Assembly (NCBI RefSeq): GCF_003013395.1
Contig: NZ_PXZM01000014.1
Location: forward strand, 1 to 64,000
Direction of reading: 5' to 3'
Length of the DNA stretch: 64,000 nucleotides
DNA from: Brevibacillus fortis
Lineage (GTDB): Bacteria > Bacillota > Bacilli > Brevibacillales > Brevibacillaceae
Below are positions 1-9,789 of this stretch, piece by piece. Every line of letters begins with the position of its first letter. Within the stretch, counting starts at the first letter, position 1. Below the pieces are notes generated by a model that searched no databases, had not been told where the DNA came from, and saw only the letters and a list, made by a program, of their open reading frames with translations. Made by a program: the position numbers and the translations under genes.

Positions 1-19
1 ATTCTTCTCTGACGTAACT

Positions 20-254
20 GATCACACGGAAAGCTCGTAGAGGAAACAGGAGAAGAAAGCGAAGATCTTAGGGACGCCGACCGAGACGCAATGCAAAAAG
101 CGAAACGCGCTCTTAAGCGTCCACCTCTGAAACACATCCTGAAAAGACTACTTTGGACGCGGTTTCGCTTTTTGCATGGAGTCGTGCAGTCAATCCCCCA
201 GGGGGTGGCCCTAGAATCCGAGCGTTTTCTCCTGTTTCCTCCCCACCACAACAG
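20..254. repeat. Palindromic intergenic element A, copy 1
   Basis: About 235 bp, nearly identical to the segment at 534-769. It contains nested inverted repeats. A perfect 14-bp outer arm (40-53) pairs with 228-241. A perfect 16-bp inner arm (91-106, atgcaaaaagcgaaac) pairs with 162-177. A further 6-bp pair is 117-122 with 155-160. No convincing gene is present; the open frames follow the palindromes. It could be a MITE/REP-like mobile repeat or a structured RNA; I do not recognise a named family. Confidence 0.8.
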
Positions 255-287
255 TAACTTAAGGATCCTGTTATGTGGCTGCGGTGA

Positions 288-486
288 AGAGAAGAATATT
301 TCCAGTCTAGGCTCCAGGCTCCGTCCCCCGGGGAAGTGAGCACTGTCCGCTCCGAAGGGATTAGCGGGGAAACGCAAAAGTGGTAGCCGCTTCGATGTAT
401 GGGCAAGTTGCGTTTCTTTTGCCCGCTAATCCCTTCTCCGCTCGGTAGGACTCCACAAGTCGCTACGTCTGGAAATATTCTTCTCT
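288..486. repeat. Palindromic intergenic element B
   Basis: An imperfect palindrome of about 200 bp. Its ends are perfect 18-bp inverted repeats (288-305 and 469-486). Inside lie a 13-bp pair (355-367 with 423-435) and an 8-bp pair (370-377 with 408-415). Its sequence differs from element A but the nested-arm architecture is the same. The first bases of the window (attcttctct) match the right end of this element, so another copy may lie just outside the window. Confidence 0.75.
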
Positions 487-510
487 AGCGTATCTGATGT
501 GATTCTTCAA

Positions 511-532
511 TTTTTTAAGGCTTTAAAAAATC
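511..532. repeat. A+T-rich hairpin between elements B and A2
   Basis: attttttaa and its complement ttaaaaaat flank a 4-base loop. It could act as a weak bidirectional terminator, or mark an insertion between the repeats, since the corresponding junction before copy 1 lacks this segment. Confidence 0.5.
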
Positions 533-533
533 G

Positions 534-769
534 GATCACACGGAAAGCTCGTAGAGGAAACAGGAGAAAAAAGCAAAGATCTTAGGGACACCGACCGAGA
601 CGCAATGCAAAAAGCGAAACGCGCTCTTAAGCGTCCACCTCTGAAAACACATCCTGAAAAGACTACTTTGGACGCGGTTTCGCTTTTTGCATGGAGTCGT
701 GCAGTCAATCTCACAGGGGGTGGCCCTAGAATCTGAGCGTTTTCTCCTGTTTCCTCCCCACCACTACAG
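534..769. repeat. Palindromic intergenic element A, copy 2
   Basis: Second copy of the element at 20-254, differing by scattered substitutions and one inserted base. Both arm pairs are conserved exactly (554-567 with 743-756, and 605-620 with 677-692). The remaining sequence from 770 to 1064 shows no gene or repeat that I can support. Confidence 0.8.
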
Positions 770-1064
770 CCACGTACAAGAGACTTCTGTTCTTCATGAA
801 TCAGATAGAATCAATCGTTATACACTACATAAAACAGGTGCTATTGGTGGACATTCAACCCATTTACCAAATGAAAAAAATGAGGTATTCTTGTCCATAT
901 GCAATCCTTTCATTGGAATCGGACAGGATTTCCTGACCTCACCAGTGCAAAGGATTTTTTGCCCCTTAATAGGAAGAGTCTGAATGATCGTAGTAGAGCA
1001 ATCTTCAATAATTTTGTTTTAACGTAGTTCGAAGTCGGTAACTGATGAGAGATGATGAGAAACG

Positions 1065-1706
1065 ATGCGGATCGATCAGCATATATTGCAAGCATTTTTA
1101 CAGGAAGTACAAGTGGAGAGTCTGTCGCCGGATGATCCAGTCGTGGTACACCACACACCGTACCCGTGGGAGTTGGTCGGTACCGGCAATTATGCTGCCG
1201 TATTTGCCCACCCGGACTATCCGAAGGTAGTGATCAAGCTGTACGCACCTGGAAGACCAGGAGCCGAACAAGAAATCGAAGTCTATCGCAAGCTAGGGGA
1301 GACTCGTTCCTTCCCTGTCTGTTATGATTATGGTGCAGGATACTTGGTCATTACGCGGATGAACGGCATACCCCTGTTTGACTGTGTTCGCTTCGGTATC
1401 CCGATTCCCCCGCAGGTGATTGAAGACGTGGAGGAAGCGCTAGAAGAGGCACGCAGGAAGGGTTTGTTTCCGCATGATGTCCATGGGAAAAACGTTTTAA
1501 TGGATCAGGGACGCGGTTATTTGATTGACGTATCAGATTACTATGTCAATGATACAGACACGAAATGGCGTGATTTACGCAAGGCGTATTACAAGGTGTA
1601 TTTGCCATTTATCAAGGATCGCGGATGGAAAATTCCATTGTGGATGCTGGAAGTTGTGCGTAAAGGCTATCGACTGTACAAAAAAGGAAAGCGCTTGTTC
1701 ACGTAG
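1065..1706 (+). CDS. Small serine/threonine protein kinase-like protein (YrzF-like)
   Basis: A 213-residue protein with a compact protein-kinase fold signature. Visible motifs are a glycine-rich loop (GTGNYAAVF, residues 39-47), an ATP-binding Lys in VVIK (58), a catalytic loop HDVHGKNVL (137-145, Asp138 and Asn143) and an Asp in the DFG position (DVSD, 155-158). The length is near that of the small kinase-like proteins of Bacillus such as YrzF, but the substrate is unknown. The C-terminal lobe is short and basic. The start ATG has only a weak upstream purine run. It lies upstream of lspA, with about 75 bp between. Kinase-family membership is fairly safe; the exact orthology is a guess. Confidence 0.7.
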   Translation: MRIDQHILQAFLQEVQVESLSPDDPVVVHHTPYPWELVGTGNYAAVFAHPDYPKVVIKLYAPGRPGAEQEIEVYRKLGETRSFPVCYDYGAGYLVITRMNGIPLFDCVRFGIPIPPQVIEDVEEALEEARRKGLFPHDVHGKNVLMDQGRGYLIDVSDYYVNDTDTKWRDLRKAYYKVYLPFIKDRGWKIPLWMLEVVRKGYRLYKKGKRLFT

Positions 1707-1783
1707 ACTGTCTCTGGTAAAATGATCATTTGACATTGTGTTTGTACAGTTGCTGGTCGAAGCAGAATAAGGAGGACATTCCA

Positions 1784-2233
1784 TTGTTGTACTATCTCAT
1801 TGCGGCAGTAATTATTGCGCTTGATCAGTTTACAAAGTATTTAGTCGTGAAGTTTATGGAACTGGGCCAATCGATACCTTTGATCGCGGACGTATTTCAT
1901 CTAACTTCCCATCGAAACATGGGAGCGGCATTTGGTATCCTGCAAAATCAACGTTGGTTTTTTATTGTCATTACCATTGCCGTTGTGATTGGGATTGTCA
2001 TTTCTTTGATTCGCTTGGGGAAAAACCAACCTCGTGCATCGTTGGCGCTGTCGTTGGTCTTAGGTGGAGCCATCGGGAATTTCATTGATCGTGCGATGAC
2101 CGGTCAAGTCGTAGATTTTCTCGATTTTACGTTGATTAACTTCCCAATCTTTAACGTGGCTGACATGGCTATCACGATTGGCGTGGGGATTTTGCTACTG
2201 GATGTTTTTCTGGATGGGAAGAAAAACAGATAG
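1784..2233 (+). CDS. lspA: Lipoprotein signal peptidase LspA
   Basis: Signal peptidase II, an integral membrane aspartyl protease that removes signal peptides from diacylated prolipoproteins. Four hydrophobic membrane segments are evident in about 149 residues, the usual family length. The two catalytic aspartates are seen in GNFIDR (about residue 102) and NVADMAI (about 127). A longer frame opens at 1730, but GGAGGA at 1771-1776 sits 7 bases before TTG 1784, so I place the start there; TTG 1787 is the alternative. It is followed by an RluD-type gene 45 bp on, the usual lspA-rluD arrangement in Bacillota. Confidence 0.93.
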   Translation: MLYYLIAAVIIALDQFTKYLVVKFMELGQSIPLIADVFHLTSHRNMGAAFGILQNQRWFFIVITIAVVIGIVISLIRLGKNQPRASLALSLVLGGAIGNFIDRAMTGQVVDFLDFTLINFPIFNVADMAITIGVGILLLDVFLDGKKNR

Positions 2234-2278
2234 TCATGAGAATAATAGTAAGAAAGCTCGGATAGGTGGAGAACATAT

Positions 2279-3208
2279 ATGAATGATATGCAATTGTTTG
2301 AACGTTACGATTGGACGGTAGAGCCAGCGGATGCGAGCGAGCGCATCGACAAGTTTATCACGCTGCAAAATGAAGAGTGGTCCCGCTCACAGGTGCAGGC
2401 TTGGGTGAAGGAAGGCCGTGTCACTGTAAATGGTGAACCGATTAAAAACAACTACAAGCTGCAGGCGGAGGACGAAGTGACCCTACGTGTTCCACCGCCA
2501 AAGGAAATGGCGATTCAGGCAGAGGAGATGTCGCTCGAGATCGTTTACGAGGACAGCGATGTCGTGGTCGTGAATAAACCACGTGGCCTCGTCGTGCATC
2601 CTGCTCCTGGTCATTACAGTGGGACACTCGTCAATGGGCTTTTGGCTCATTGCAAGGATTTGTCCGGAATCAATGGCGTATTACGTCCGGGAATTGTCCA
2701 CCGCATTGACAAGGATACATCCGGTCTGTTGATGGTAGCCAAAAACGACAAGGCACACATGGGTTTGGCTGAACAATTGAAAGCACATACGGTCAATCGA
2801 AAGTATGTCGCGATTGTTCATGGAGTCATCCCGCATGAAATGGGAACGATTGAAGCACCAATCGGGCGCGATCCGAAAAATCGCCAGCAAATGGCGGTCG
2901 TTTTTGAGAACAGCAAGCCTGCTGTCACGCATTTTATCGTGCTGGAGCGTTTCAAGGAGTACACGTTGGTGGAACTGAAGCTCGAAACAGGACGGACCCA
3001 TCAAATTCGCGTACACATGAAGTACATTGACTATCCACTGGCTGGCGATCCGAAATACGGTCCGAAAAATACATTGGAGCTCGAAGGACAAGCTCTACAT
3101 GCGAAAACACTGGGCTTCATCCATCCGCGTACAGGAGAGCAGCTCGAATTCGAAGCGCCAATGCCGAAGGAATTGCTCGACGTCATAGAAGTTCTCAGAC
3201 AAGCGTAA
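2279..3208 (+). CDS. rluD: RluD-type ribosomal large subunit pseudouridine synthase
   Basis: A 309-residue RluA-family pseudouridine synthase that isomerises specific uridines in 23S rRNA. An N-terminal S4 RNA-binding domain spans about residues 20-75. The catalytic domain follows, with the signature HRIDKDTSGL at 141-150 and catalytic Asp144; the RTHQIRVH block near residue 240 is also typical. The start ATG follows AGGTGGAG at about 10 bases. It lies downstream of lspA. The family is certain, but the exact uridine targets cannot be read from sequence. Confidence 0.92.
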   Translation: MNDMQLFERYDWTVEPADASERIDKFITLQNEEWSRSQVQAWVKEGRVTVNGEPIKNNYKLQAEDEVTLRVPPPKEMAIQAEEMSLEIVYEDSDVVVVNKPRGLVVHPAPGHYSGTLVNGLLAHCKDLSGINGVLRPGIVHRIDKDTSGLLMVAKNDKAHMGLAEQLKAHTVNRKYVAIVHGVIPHEMGTIEAPIGRDPKNRQQMAVVFENSKPAVTHFIVLERFKEYTLVELKLETGRTHQIRVHMKYIDYPLAGDPKYGPKNTLELEGQALHAKTLGFIHPRTGEQLEFEAPMPKELLDVIEVLRQA

Positions 3209-3227
3209 GAGAACAGGAGGAACAGCC

Positions 3228-3629
3228 GTGCTAAAAAGATTAGCGCATGTGACACTGTACGTTCACGATTGTGAAGATGCATTGCGGTTTTACACGGAAA
3301 AGCTCGGTTTCGAAAAACGCATGGATTCTCGTATGGATGATGGTTCTCGTTGGCTTACCGTGGGTCTTCCTGGGCATGAGATAGAGATCGTCTTGCATGA
3401 CCCTACCCATTGGCATCGAGAAGAGGTTGCGCAGGAAATGCTACGTCAGGTCGGCAAAAATCCCATGTGGGTATGGGAGACGGATGATTTTTGGTCCACA
3501 TACGAAACACTGCGTCAACGCGATGTGAAGTTTGTGAGTGAACCAAACGACGTGATGTATGGCATAGAGGTTGTTTTCGAGGATCTGTATGGCAATCGTT
3601 TTTTGTTGTTGCAGCCAGTCTTCATGTGA
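3228..3629 (+). CDS. VOC/glyoxalase superfamily protein
   Basis: A 133-residue single VOC-fold unit of paired beta-alpha-beta-beta-beta modules. The N-terminus (LAHVTLYVHD...ALRFYTEKLGF) is the classical glyoxalase/bleomycin-resistance start, and Glu near the end (VVFEDLYGNRF) is a typical metal ligand. The substrate is not predictable. The GTG start follows AGGAGG by 7 bases, 19 bp after the RluD-type gene, so it may be read from the same transcript. Confidence 0.85.
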   Translation: MLKRLAHVTLYVHDCEDALRFYTEKLGFEKRMDSRMDDGSRWLTVGLPGHEIEIVLHDPTHWHREEVAQEMLRQVGKNPMWVWETDDFWSTYETLRQRDVKFVSEPNDVMYGIEVVFEDLYGNRFLLLQPVFM

Positions 3630-3735
3630 CACTTACATAATGGTAGTTGGATTGGAAAACGCTAGCAGAGAGCTTATTACTTTCTTCTGGTGTTTTTTTA
3701 CATCATTCAATAGAGCGTGTAAGGAGTGAATGCCT

Positions 3736-5091
3736 GTGAACAGAAAATGGGGGAAGCTGATCAGCCTTGTTGTCCTCTTGGTTGTACTTGTCACAGCAAA
3801 CGGTGAAGCAAAGGTGGCAGCCCAAAGCCAAGGTCCAGAGCGTGTAAACAAGGAAATAAACGTGCCAGCGAAAATTGCTTTTACGAGCAACCAGCATTTG
3901 TTTTTGGTAGATGGACGGGATGCATCGGGTAAGATAAAGCAAATTACCAAGGACGGCTACGCAGAGATTGTGGGCTGGTCGCCGGATGGCAAGTGGCTCC
4001 TGTTCGTGAAACACAAAGGCAACGACAATTATTCGACACCGGGCTACGTGTGGATCGTTAGCGCAGATGGAAGCAAAGCTGTGCAGGTGGATGAGCGAGC
4101 GGTTTATGAAAGGCCAAAATGGTCCCCGAAAGCGAACGAGCTAGCGTACACCGTGAATATCGGCAGCAATGAAGAGCCGAGACCATTGCTGATTGTAAAA
4201 GACGTCCAGGACTATGGAGAATTAGCCTTGCAAAGTACAACGAAGGCTGATTTCGCAGATTTTGCCTGGATGCCGGATGGAGAAAACATGCTTGTCTCGC
4301 TACCCGCCGAAAAAAATAAGCCGATGACGCTGGCCTTGCGTACGCTTGCCGGTAAACCGCTGGCTGCCTATCCGATTGCAGAACCGCCAAAAGTGGAGGA
4401 AGGTATCTACCTATGGGCAGCGACAGGCTTAAAAGTATCCCCGGATGGGAAGGCTGTGGCCTACTTTGTCAGGTATAACTCCGGTTCCTTGTCTGCTGAT
4501 GGCGTACCTATTCAACGGTTTGATTTGACACAACCTGGCAAGAAGCCAATAGAGCTCGGTACAGGATTGGCGTATCCTGACTGGCTTGCTTGGGCACCCA
4601 ATAGCGAACAGCTCGCTTTTATCGATGGCACTGACCGGATCGCCACGACTAACAAGCAGTTGAAGCTGGCGGATCGAGCAGGAAAGGTCAAAACAGTCAG
4701 CCCTGGTCCAATCGTGGTAGATACTTATCCGGTCTGGATTCCAAAAGCTCCGTACTCGCTGCTTTTCACTAGAGGCTTAGCCACGCCGTATTCATACGAC
4801 CCAAAGAAGGTCATGGTACCGGAACAAGGCATCTGGCGGCGGTCCGCAGATGGAGCTGAGCAGCAGGTGACAAAAGGGGAGGCGAATACAGCAGATTACT
4901 ATCCTGCGTCGTCTCCAGATGGGAAACAGCTCCTTTTTTTGCGTTTAGATCAAGCGGAGCATGGCTCCCTGTTTGTCCAAGGAATTGGCGAGGATGCGGA
5001 CAAGCAAATCGAGCTGATCAAAGACATTACAGGGGACATTGGTTATTATGCGAACTACTTGCCACCGTGGGTCAGCGTCTATTGGGAATAG
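3736..5091 (+). CDS. Secreted TolB/WD40-like beta-propeller protein
   Basis: About 451 residues with a cleavable-looking signal peptide (basic NRKWGK then a hydrophobic stretch ending near ANGEAKVAA). The mature part has repeated blades of the PD40/TolB type, seen as recurring W-SPDGK, W-SPKANE, SPDGKAVAYF and SSPDGKQLLFLR motifs. These proteins fold as beta-propellers and usually serve as binding scaffolds; no catalytic domain follows. ATG 3730 is only 3 bases from AAGGAG, whereas GTG 3736 is 9 bases away and is preferred. No close neighbour suggests a role; the pyr promoter begins just after its stop. Confidence 0.75.
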   Translation: MNRKWGKLISLVVLLVVLVTANGEAKVAAQSQGPERVNKEINVPAKIAFTSNQHLFLVDGRDASGKIKQITKDGYAEIVGWSPDGKWLLFVKHKGNDNYSTPGYVWIVSADGSKAVQVDERAVYERPKWSPKANELAYTVNIGSNEEPRPLLIVKDVQDYGELALQSTTKADFADFAWMPDGENMLVSLPAEKNKPMTLALRTLAGKPLAAYPIAEPPKVEEGIYLWAATGLKVSPDGKAVAYFVRYNSGSLSADGVPIQRFDLTQPGKKPIELGTGLAYPDWLAWAPNSEQLAFIDGTDRIATTNKQLKLADRAGKVKTVSPGPIVVDTYPVWIPKAPYSLLFTRGLATPYSYDPKKVMVPEQGIWRRSADGAEQQVTKGEANTADYYPASSPDGKQLLFLRLDQAEHGSLFVQGIGEDADKQIELIKDITGDIGYYANYLPPWVSVYWE

Positions 5092-5111
5092 TTAGACTTT
5101 TTTGAGCTGCA

Positions 5112-5140
5112 TTGACACCCGTCCAGAATCGTGACATAAT
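5112..5140 (+). promoter_or_regulatory. pyr operon promoter
   Basis: TTGACA (5112-5117), a 17-bp spacer, then CATAAT (5135-5140): a near-consensus sigma-A promoter placed just ahead of the first PyrR attenuator. Confidence 0.85.
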
Positions 5141-5164
5141 TCTACATGACGAATGGAACCTTTA

Positions 5165-5854
<690 letters not shown>

Positions 5855-5880
5855 AAATAAAATACCTCCTCTTTAAAAAC

Positions 5881-5965
5881 GATCCTGTGAGGTCGGCAAG
5901 AGGCAAGATACTTCCCATGAGCATGGTGAAGCTAGCCTCTTTGTGTCCGCACAAAGAGGTTTTTT
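5881..5965 (+). promoter_or_regulatory. PyrR-responsive attenuator 2 (pyrR-pyrP)
   Basis: The binding loop GATCCTGTGAGGTC (5881-5894) is a slightly divergent match to the PyrR consensus. A perfect 10-bp terminator stem follows (5936-5945 with 5950-5959) with six T residues. Confidence 0.9.
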
Positions 5966-6016
5966 GTATAAAAAGAAGCTTTTGTATGAATGAAACAAAA
6001 CAGGGGGCATACAGGC

Positions 6017-7360
6017 ATGAGCCAAAAAAATTACATCGATGTAGACGAAACACCACATATTTCGCGATTGCTGCCACTTAGTATTCAACACTTGTTTGCG
6101 ATGTTCGGTTCGACTGTACTCGTACCGATCTTGACAGGTCTGGACGTTGCAACCGCCCTCTTGGCGAGCGGGATCGGGACACTTCTGTTCCTGTGGATCA
6201 CCAAAGGAAAACTCCCGAACTATCTCGGTTCTTCCTTCGCCTTCATCGGTCCGATTATCGTCGTGAGTCAATCGCATGGCGTAGGGACGGCCCTCTTAGG
6301 TTGCTTCCTCTCCGGGATTGTGTACATCATCGTCGCCGGAATCGTGAAGAAGGCAGGAGTCAAATGGCTCGATCGGGTACTGCCACCAGTCGTCATCGCA
6401 TCCGTCATCGTTGTGATCGGTCTGAGCTTGGCTGGTGTAGCGGTAGACATGGCAACGAAAGTCACCGTAGACGGCCAATCGCAAATGTCACTGACTTCGA
6501 TTGAAATCTCGCTCGTTACCGTGGTCATAACAGTGCTTGCAGCGGTCATACTACGCGGTTTCCTTGGTCTTATCCCAATCTTGATCGGAATGTTTTCAGG
6601 TTATGTATACACACTGCTGCGTCACCCTGATCTGATTCATTTTCAAACAGTGAAAGATGCACCTTGGGTTGTTGGATTCAGTGAAATGTTTACCTCTCAC
6701 TTCAAATTTGCAGAAGTGACGAGTGCAATGGCGAATCCAAGTGCTTGGATCGCTGCTCTGGTTATCGCACCAGTCGCTTTCGTCACACTGGCGGAGCATC
6801 TCGGTCACTTGCTGGTAACGAGCAAGGTCATGGATCGTGATTTGATGAAAGACCCGGGACTGCACAGAAGTTTACTTGGGGACGGGATTGCAACGTCACT
6901 CGCTGCGATTATGGGCGGTCCACCAGCAACGACGTACGGTGAGAACATCGGAGTCCTTGCGATTACGAAGGTATACAGCCGCGTCGTCATCGGTTTGGCT
7001 GCTGTGCTCGCGATTATGTTCGCCTTCGCAGGTAAGATCAGTGCCTTCTTGATGACGATCCCAACGCCGGTACTGGGCGGTGTCTCCATCATCCTGTTCG
7101 GTATCATCGCTGCACAAGGCTTACGGATGTACGTCGAGCACAAAGTGAACTTTGCAGACAAGCGCAACATGATTCTCGCAGCGGTCATCTTGGTCACGGG
7201 AATCGGCGGATACAAAATCAGTTTTGCAGGTACAGGTATCGCTTTCCTGAACGATCTGACCATCGATAATATCGCACTCTCTACCTTCCTGGGAATCATT
7301 CTGCACCTGATCCTTCCAGGAAAAGAGTCCGCGATGGGAGAAGCGCACCGTGAAGAATAA
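6017..7360 (+). CDS. pyrP: Uracil permease PyrP
   Basis: A 447-residue NCS2-family transporter that imports uracil by proton symport. About 12-14 hydrophobic segments are visible, along with the family substrate-site regions LAEHLGH (around residue 265) and GDGIATSLAAIMGGPPATTY. ATG 5990 is upstream in frame, but AGGGGG at 6002-6007 spaced 9 bases before ATG 6017 fits better. It lies between attenuators 2 and 3, as in Bacillus subtilis, so uptake falls when UMP is plentiful. Confidence 0.93.
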   Translation: MSQKNYIDVDETPHISRLLPLSIQHLFAMFGSTVLVPILTGLDVATALLASGIGTLLFLWITKGKLPNYLGSSFAFIGPIIVVSQSHGVGTALLGCFLSGIVYIIVAGIVKKAGVKWLDRVLPPVVIASVIVVIGLSLAGVAVDMATKVTVDGQSQMSLTSIEISLVTVVITVLAAVILRGFLGLIPILIGMFSGYVYTLLRHPDLIHFQTVKDAPWVVGFSEMFTSHFKFAEVTSAMANPSAWIAALVIAPVAFVTLAEHLGHLLVTSKVMDRDLMKDPGLHRSLLGDGIATSLAAIMGGPPATTYGENIGVLAITKVYSRVVIGLAAVLAIMFAFAGKISAFLMTIPTPVLGGVSIILFGIIAAQGLRMYVEHKVNFADKRNMILAAVILVTGIGGYKISFAGTGIAFLNDLTIDNIALSTFLGIILHLILPGKESAMGEAHREE

Positions 7361-7391
7361 AAACAAATAGCGTAAACGTTCCAATCCTTTA

Positions 7392-7515
7392 AATCCAGTC
7401 CAGAGAGGCTGGCAAGGCAAAGAACGCTGTTTTGGCTGCCCAAAAAAGGCACTCAACCAGCTTCTTGTCTCGCTTGCCTCCAAATGCAAAGCGATGCCAA
7501 GAAGCTTTTTCTTTT
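7392..7515 (+). promoter_or_regulatory. PyrR-responsive attenuator 3 (pyrP-pyrB)
   Basis: The binding loop AGTCCAGAGAGGCT (within 7392-7417) matches the PyrR consensus exactly. The terminator is formed by 7459-7467 with 7498-7506 and a T-rich tail; an extra loop between the arms makes it longer than the other two. Confidence 0.9.
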
Positions 7516-7542
7516 GAATAAATAAATGAAGCGGAGGGATTC

Positions 7543-8487
7543 ATGATGAAAAATGTAGCGCACCTGATTGGCCTCAAAGACTTATCGAAAGAACAAATCA
7601 TCCAGCTCCTCGAGCGAGCAGAGTATTGGGCTGCCAGACCAACTGAGCAAGCGGATATCCTGCGCGGACGGTTTGTCGCGAATCTGTTCTTCGAGGCCAG
7701 TACCAGAACCCGCTTCTCTTTTGAAGTAGCACAAAAGCGACTGGGCGCACATGTATTGAACTTCATTCCCGAAACCTCCTCTACTGTAAAAGGCGAGACG
7801 GTCTATGACACGATCCGCACCCTAGAAGCAATGGGCGTCGAAGCAGCCGTTATCCGCACCAAGAAAGAAGGCCTGCTGCAAGAGCTGGCAGAAAGTGTAG
7901 ACCTGAAGCTGATCAACGCGGGAGATGGAACAAATGAGCATCCGACCCAATGCCTGCTCGATCTACTGACCATGAAAAGGCAGTTTGGCAAGCTCTCTGG
8001 TCTGACGGTAGCGATCATCGGAGACTTACGACACAGCCGCGTGCTTGGTTCTCACCTACATGCGCTACCAAAGCTGGGTGTGAATCTGCTGCTTGCAGGG
8101 CCTGCTACGATGATGCCAGCGCAAATCCCGCAAGGTGTCAAAATCGTGGAAATGGAAGAAGCGGTTCAAACCGCAGATGTGGTCATGATGCTGCGTGTTC
8201 AGCTGGAGCGTCATGCAGACTCCCTCTATCTGTCGAAGGAAGAGTACCACAAGGCACACGGGCTCACGCTAGAAAGAGCCAAAATGATGAAGTCCGGCGC
8301 AGTTATCATGCATCCGGCACCCGTCAATCGCGGGGTTGAGATTCATACCGATTTGGTAGAATGCGAAACGTCCTTGATTCAAACCCAAGTGACCAACGGA
8401 GTCGCAGCAAGAATGGCAGTTCTAGAAACTCTTTTGAAAGGGAGCGAAATGACATGGGAATCATCCTTGGCAACGGCAACGTACTAA
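7543..8487 (+). CDS. pyrB: Aspartate carbamoyltransferase catalytic subunit
   Basis: Joins carbamoyl phosphate and aspartate to N-carbamoyl-aspartate, the second step of UMP synthesis. The 314 residues include the carbamoyl-phosphate motif STRTRFSF (53-60), EHPTQ (about 135) and HPAPVNRG near the C-terminus. No regulatory PyrI subunit is present, as is usual in Bacillota. Two adjacent ATGs (7543, 7546) follow GGAGGG (7533-7538); the second has the better spacing. The 3' end overlaps pyrC by 34 bp, suggesting translational coupling. Confidence 0.95.
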   Translation: MMKNVAHLIGLKDLSKEQIIQLLERAEYWAARPTEQADILRGRFVANLFFEASTRTRFSFEVAQKRLGAHVLNFIPETSSTVKGETVYDTIRTLEAMGVEAAVIRTKKEGLLQELAESVDLKLINAGDGTNEHPTQCLLDLLTMKRQFGKLSGLTVAIIGDLRHSRVLGSHLHALPKLGVNLLLAGPATMMPAQIPQGVKIVEMEEAVQTADVVMMLRVQLERHADSLYLSKEEYHKAHGLTLERAKMMKSGAVIMHPAPVNRGVEIHTDLVECETSLIQTQVTNGVAARMAVLETLLKGSEMTWESSLATATY

Positions 8488-9734
8488 ATCAGGCGGGGGA
8501 ACTTACCCCGATGGAAATATTGGTGGAAAAGGGAAGAATCACAGCGATGGGGGAAACGCTCGATCGCGAGGGTCATGAATGGATCGATTGCCACGGCGGT
8601 ATGATTAGCGCGGGTCTCATCGATGCCCACGTACATCTGCGTGAACCAGGCTTTGAACATAAAGAAACGATCGAAACAGGGGAAAAAGCAGCCGTACAAG
8701 GCGGATTTACAACAATAGCATGCATGCCAAACACACGTCCGTCCATCGACAGTGTCGAGACAGTGACCTACATTTTGGACAAAGCGAGCGAGGCAGGTAT
8801 GGCGCGCGTGATCCCGTATGGTGCGATTACCGTTCGCCAATTGGGAAAAGAGCTGACGGATTTCGCGGGGTTAAAAGAAGCAGGGATCTTCGCTCTGACA
8901 GATGACGGTGTGGGTGTGCAATCCACAGCGATGATGAAAAAGGCTATGCAAAATGCAGCAGAGCTGGGTATCTCCATCGTCGCTCACTGTGAGGACGAAG
9001 ACCTGTTGATCCCGGGAGCAGCCCTGCATGACGGGGTGGTAGCAGCTCGACACGGACTCCCAGGAATTCCTTCTGAATCAGAGTCCATCCACGTAGGCCG
9101 CGATATTTTGCTGGCAGAACAAACAGGTGTGCACTACCACGTATGCCACATCAGTGCGAAAGAGTCGGTGCGTCTGGTACGCGATGGGAAACGCGCTGGC
9201 GTAAATGTAACGTGTGAAGTCAGTCCGCATCACCTCTTGCTGTGCGACGAGGATATCCCGGACAATCTGGATACGAATTGGAAAATGAACCCGCCGCTGC
9301 GCTCTCGTGAGGATCGCGCTGCACTGATTGCGGGATTGAAAGATGGCACGATTGATATGATCGCGACCGACCATGCACCACACACCCAAGAGGAAAAAGC
9401 AAACGGGATTAACCGTGCACCGTTCGGAATTGTTGGACTGGAAACAGCATTCCCGCTCCTGTACACAAATCTTGTGCAAAACGGAGAGCTGACCTTGAAG
9501 AAGCTGGTTGAGCTGTTGACTGTGAAGCCAGCAGAAGCATTCAAACTGCCATACGGGCGTCTGGAAGTAGGCGCACCAGCAGACCTGACTGTGATTGATC
9601 TGGAAACGGAAAAAACAATTGACCCAAGCACATTCGCAAGTAAGGGAATCAACACACCATTTGCTGGTTGGGTATGCAAAGGCTGGCCGACCCTGACGCT
9701 GGTAGATGGCAAGATCGTATATCAAAACGTGTAA
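8454..9734 (+). CDS. pyrC: Dihydroorotase
   Basis: Zinc amidohydrolase that cyclises carbamoyl-aspartate to dihydroorotate. The 426-residue length fits class I dihydroorotase. Metal ligands are visible in DAHVHLREPG (57-66), with later HCED and ATDHAPHT motifs. The frame is open from 8361 inside pyrB, but GGAG at 8441-8444 and the N-terminus MGIILGNG place the start at 8454. It is the third enzyme gene of the operon. Confidence 0.95.
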   Translation: MGIILGNGNVLNQAGELTPMEILVEKGRITAMGETLDREGHEWIDCHGGMISAGLIDAHVHLREPGFEHKETIETGEKAAVQGGFTTIACMPNTRPSIDSVETVTYILDKASEAGMARVIPYGAITVRQLGKELTDFAGLKEAGIFALTDDGVGVQSTAMMKKAMQNAAELGISIVAHCEDEDLLIPGAALHDGVVAARHGLPGIPSESESIHVGRDILLAEQTGVHYHVCHISAKESVRLVRDGKRAGVNVTCEVSPHHLLLCDEDIPDNLDTNWKMNPPLRSREDRAALIAGLKDGTIDMIATDHAPHTQEEKANGINRAPFGIVGLETAFPLLYTNLVQNGELTLKKLVELLTVKPAEAFKLPYGRLEVGAPADLTVIDLETEKTIDPSTFASKGINTPFAGWVCKGWPTLTLVDGKIVYQNV

Positions 9735-9789
9735 AAACGACTTACAGACAAGACACAAGTTTTTACACGACAATGGAGGAGGAGCATAA

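Noticed and set aside
91..983. Several open frames of 60-98 codons in the first kilobase
   Set aside because: They follow the palindromic arms, occur on both strands over the same bases, and lack ribosome sites.
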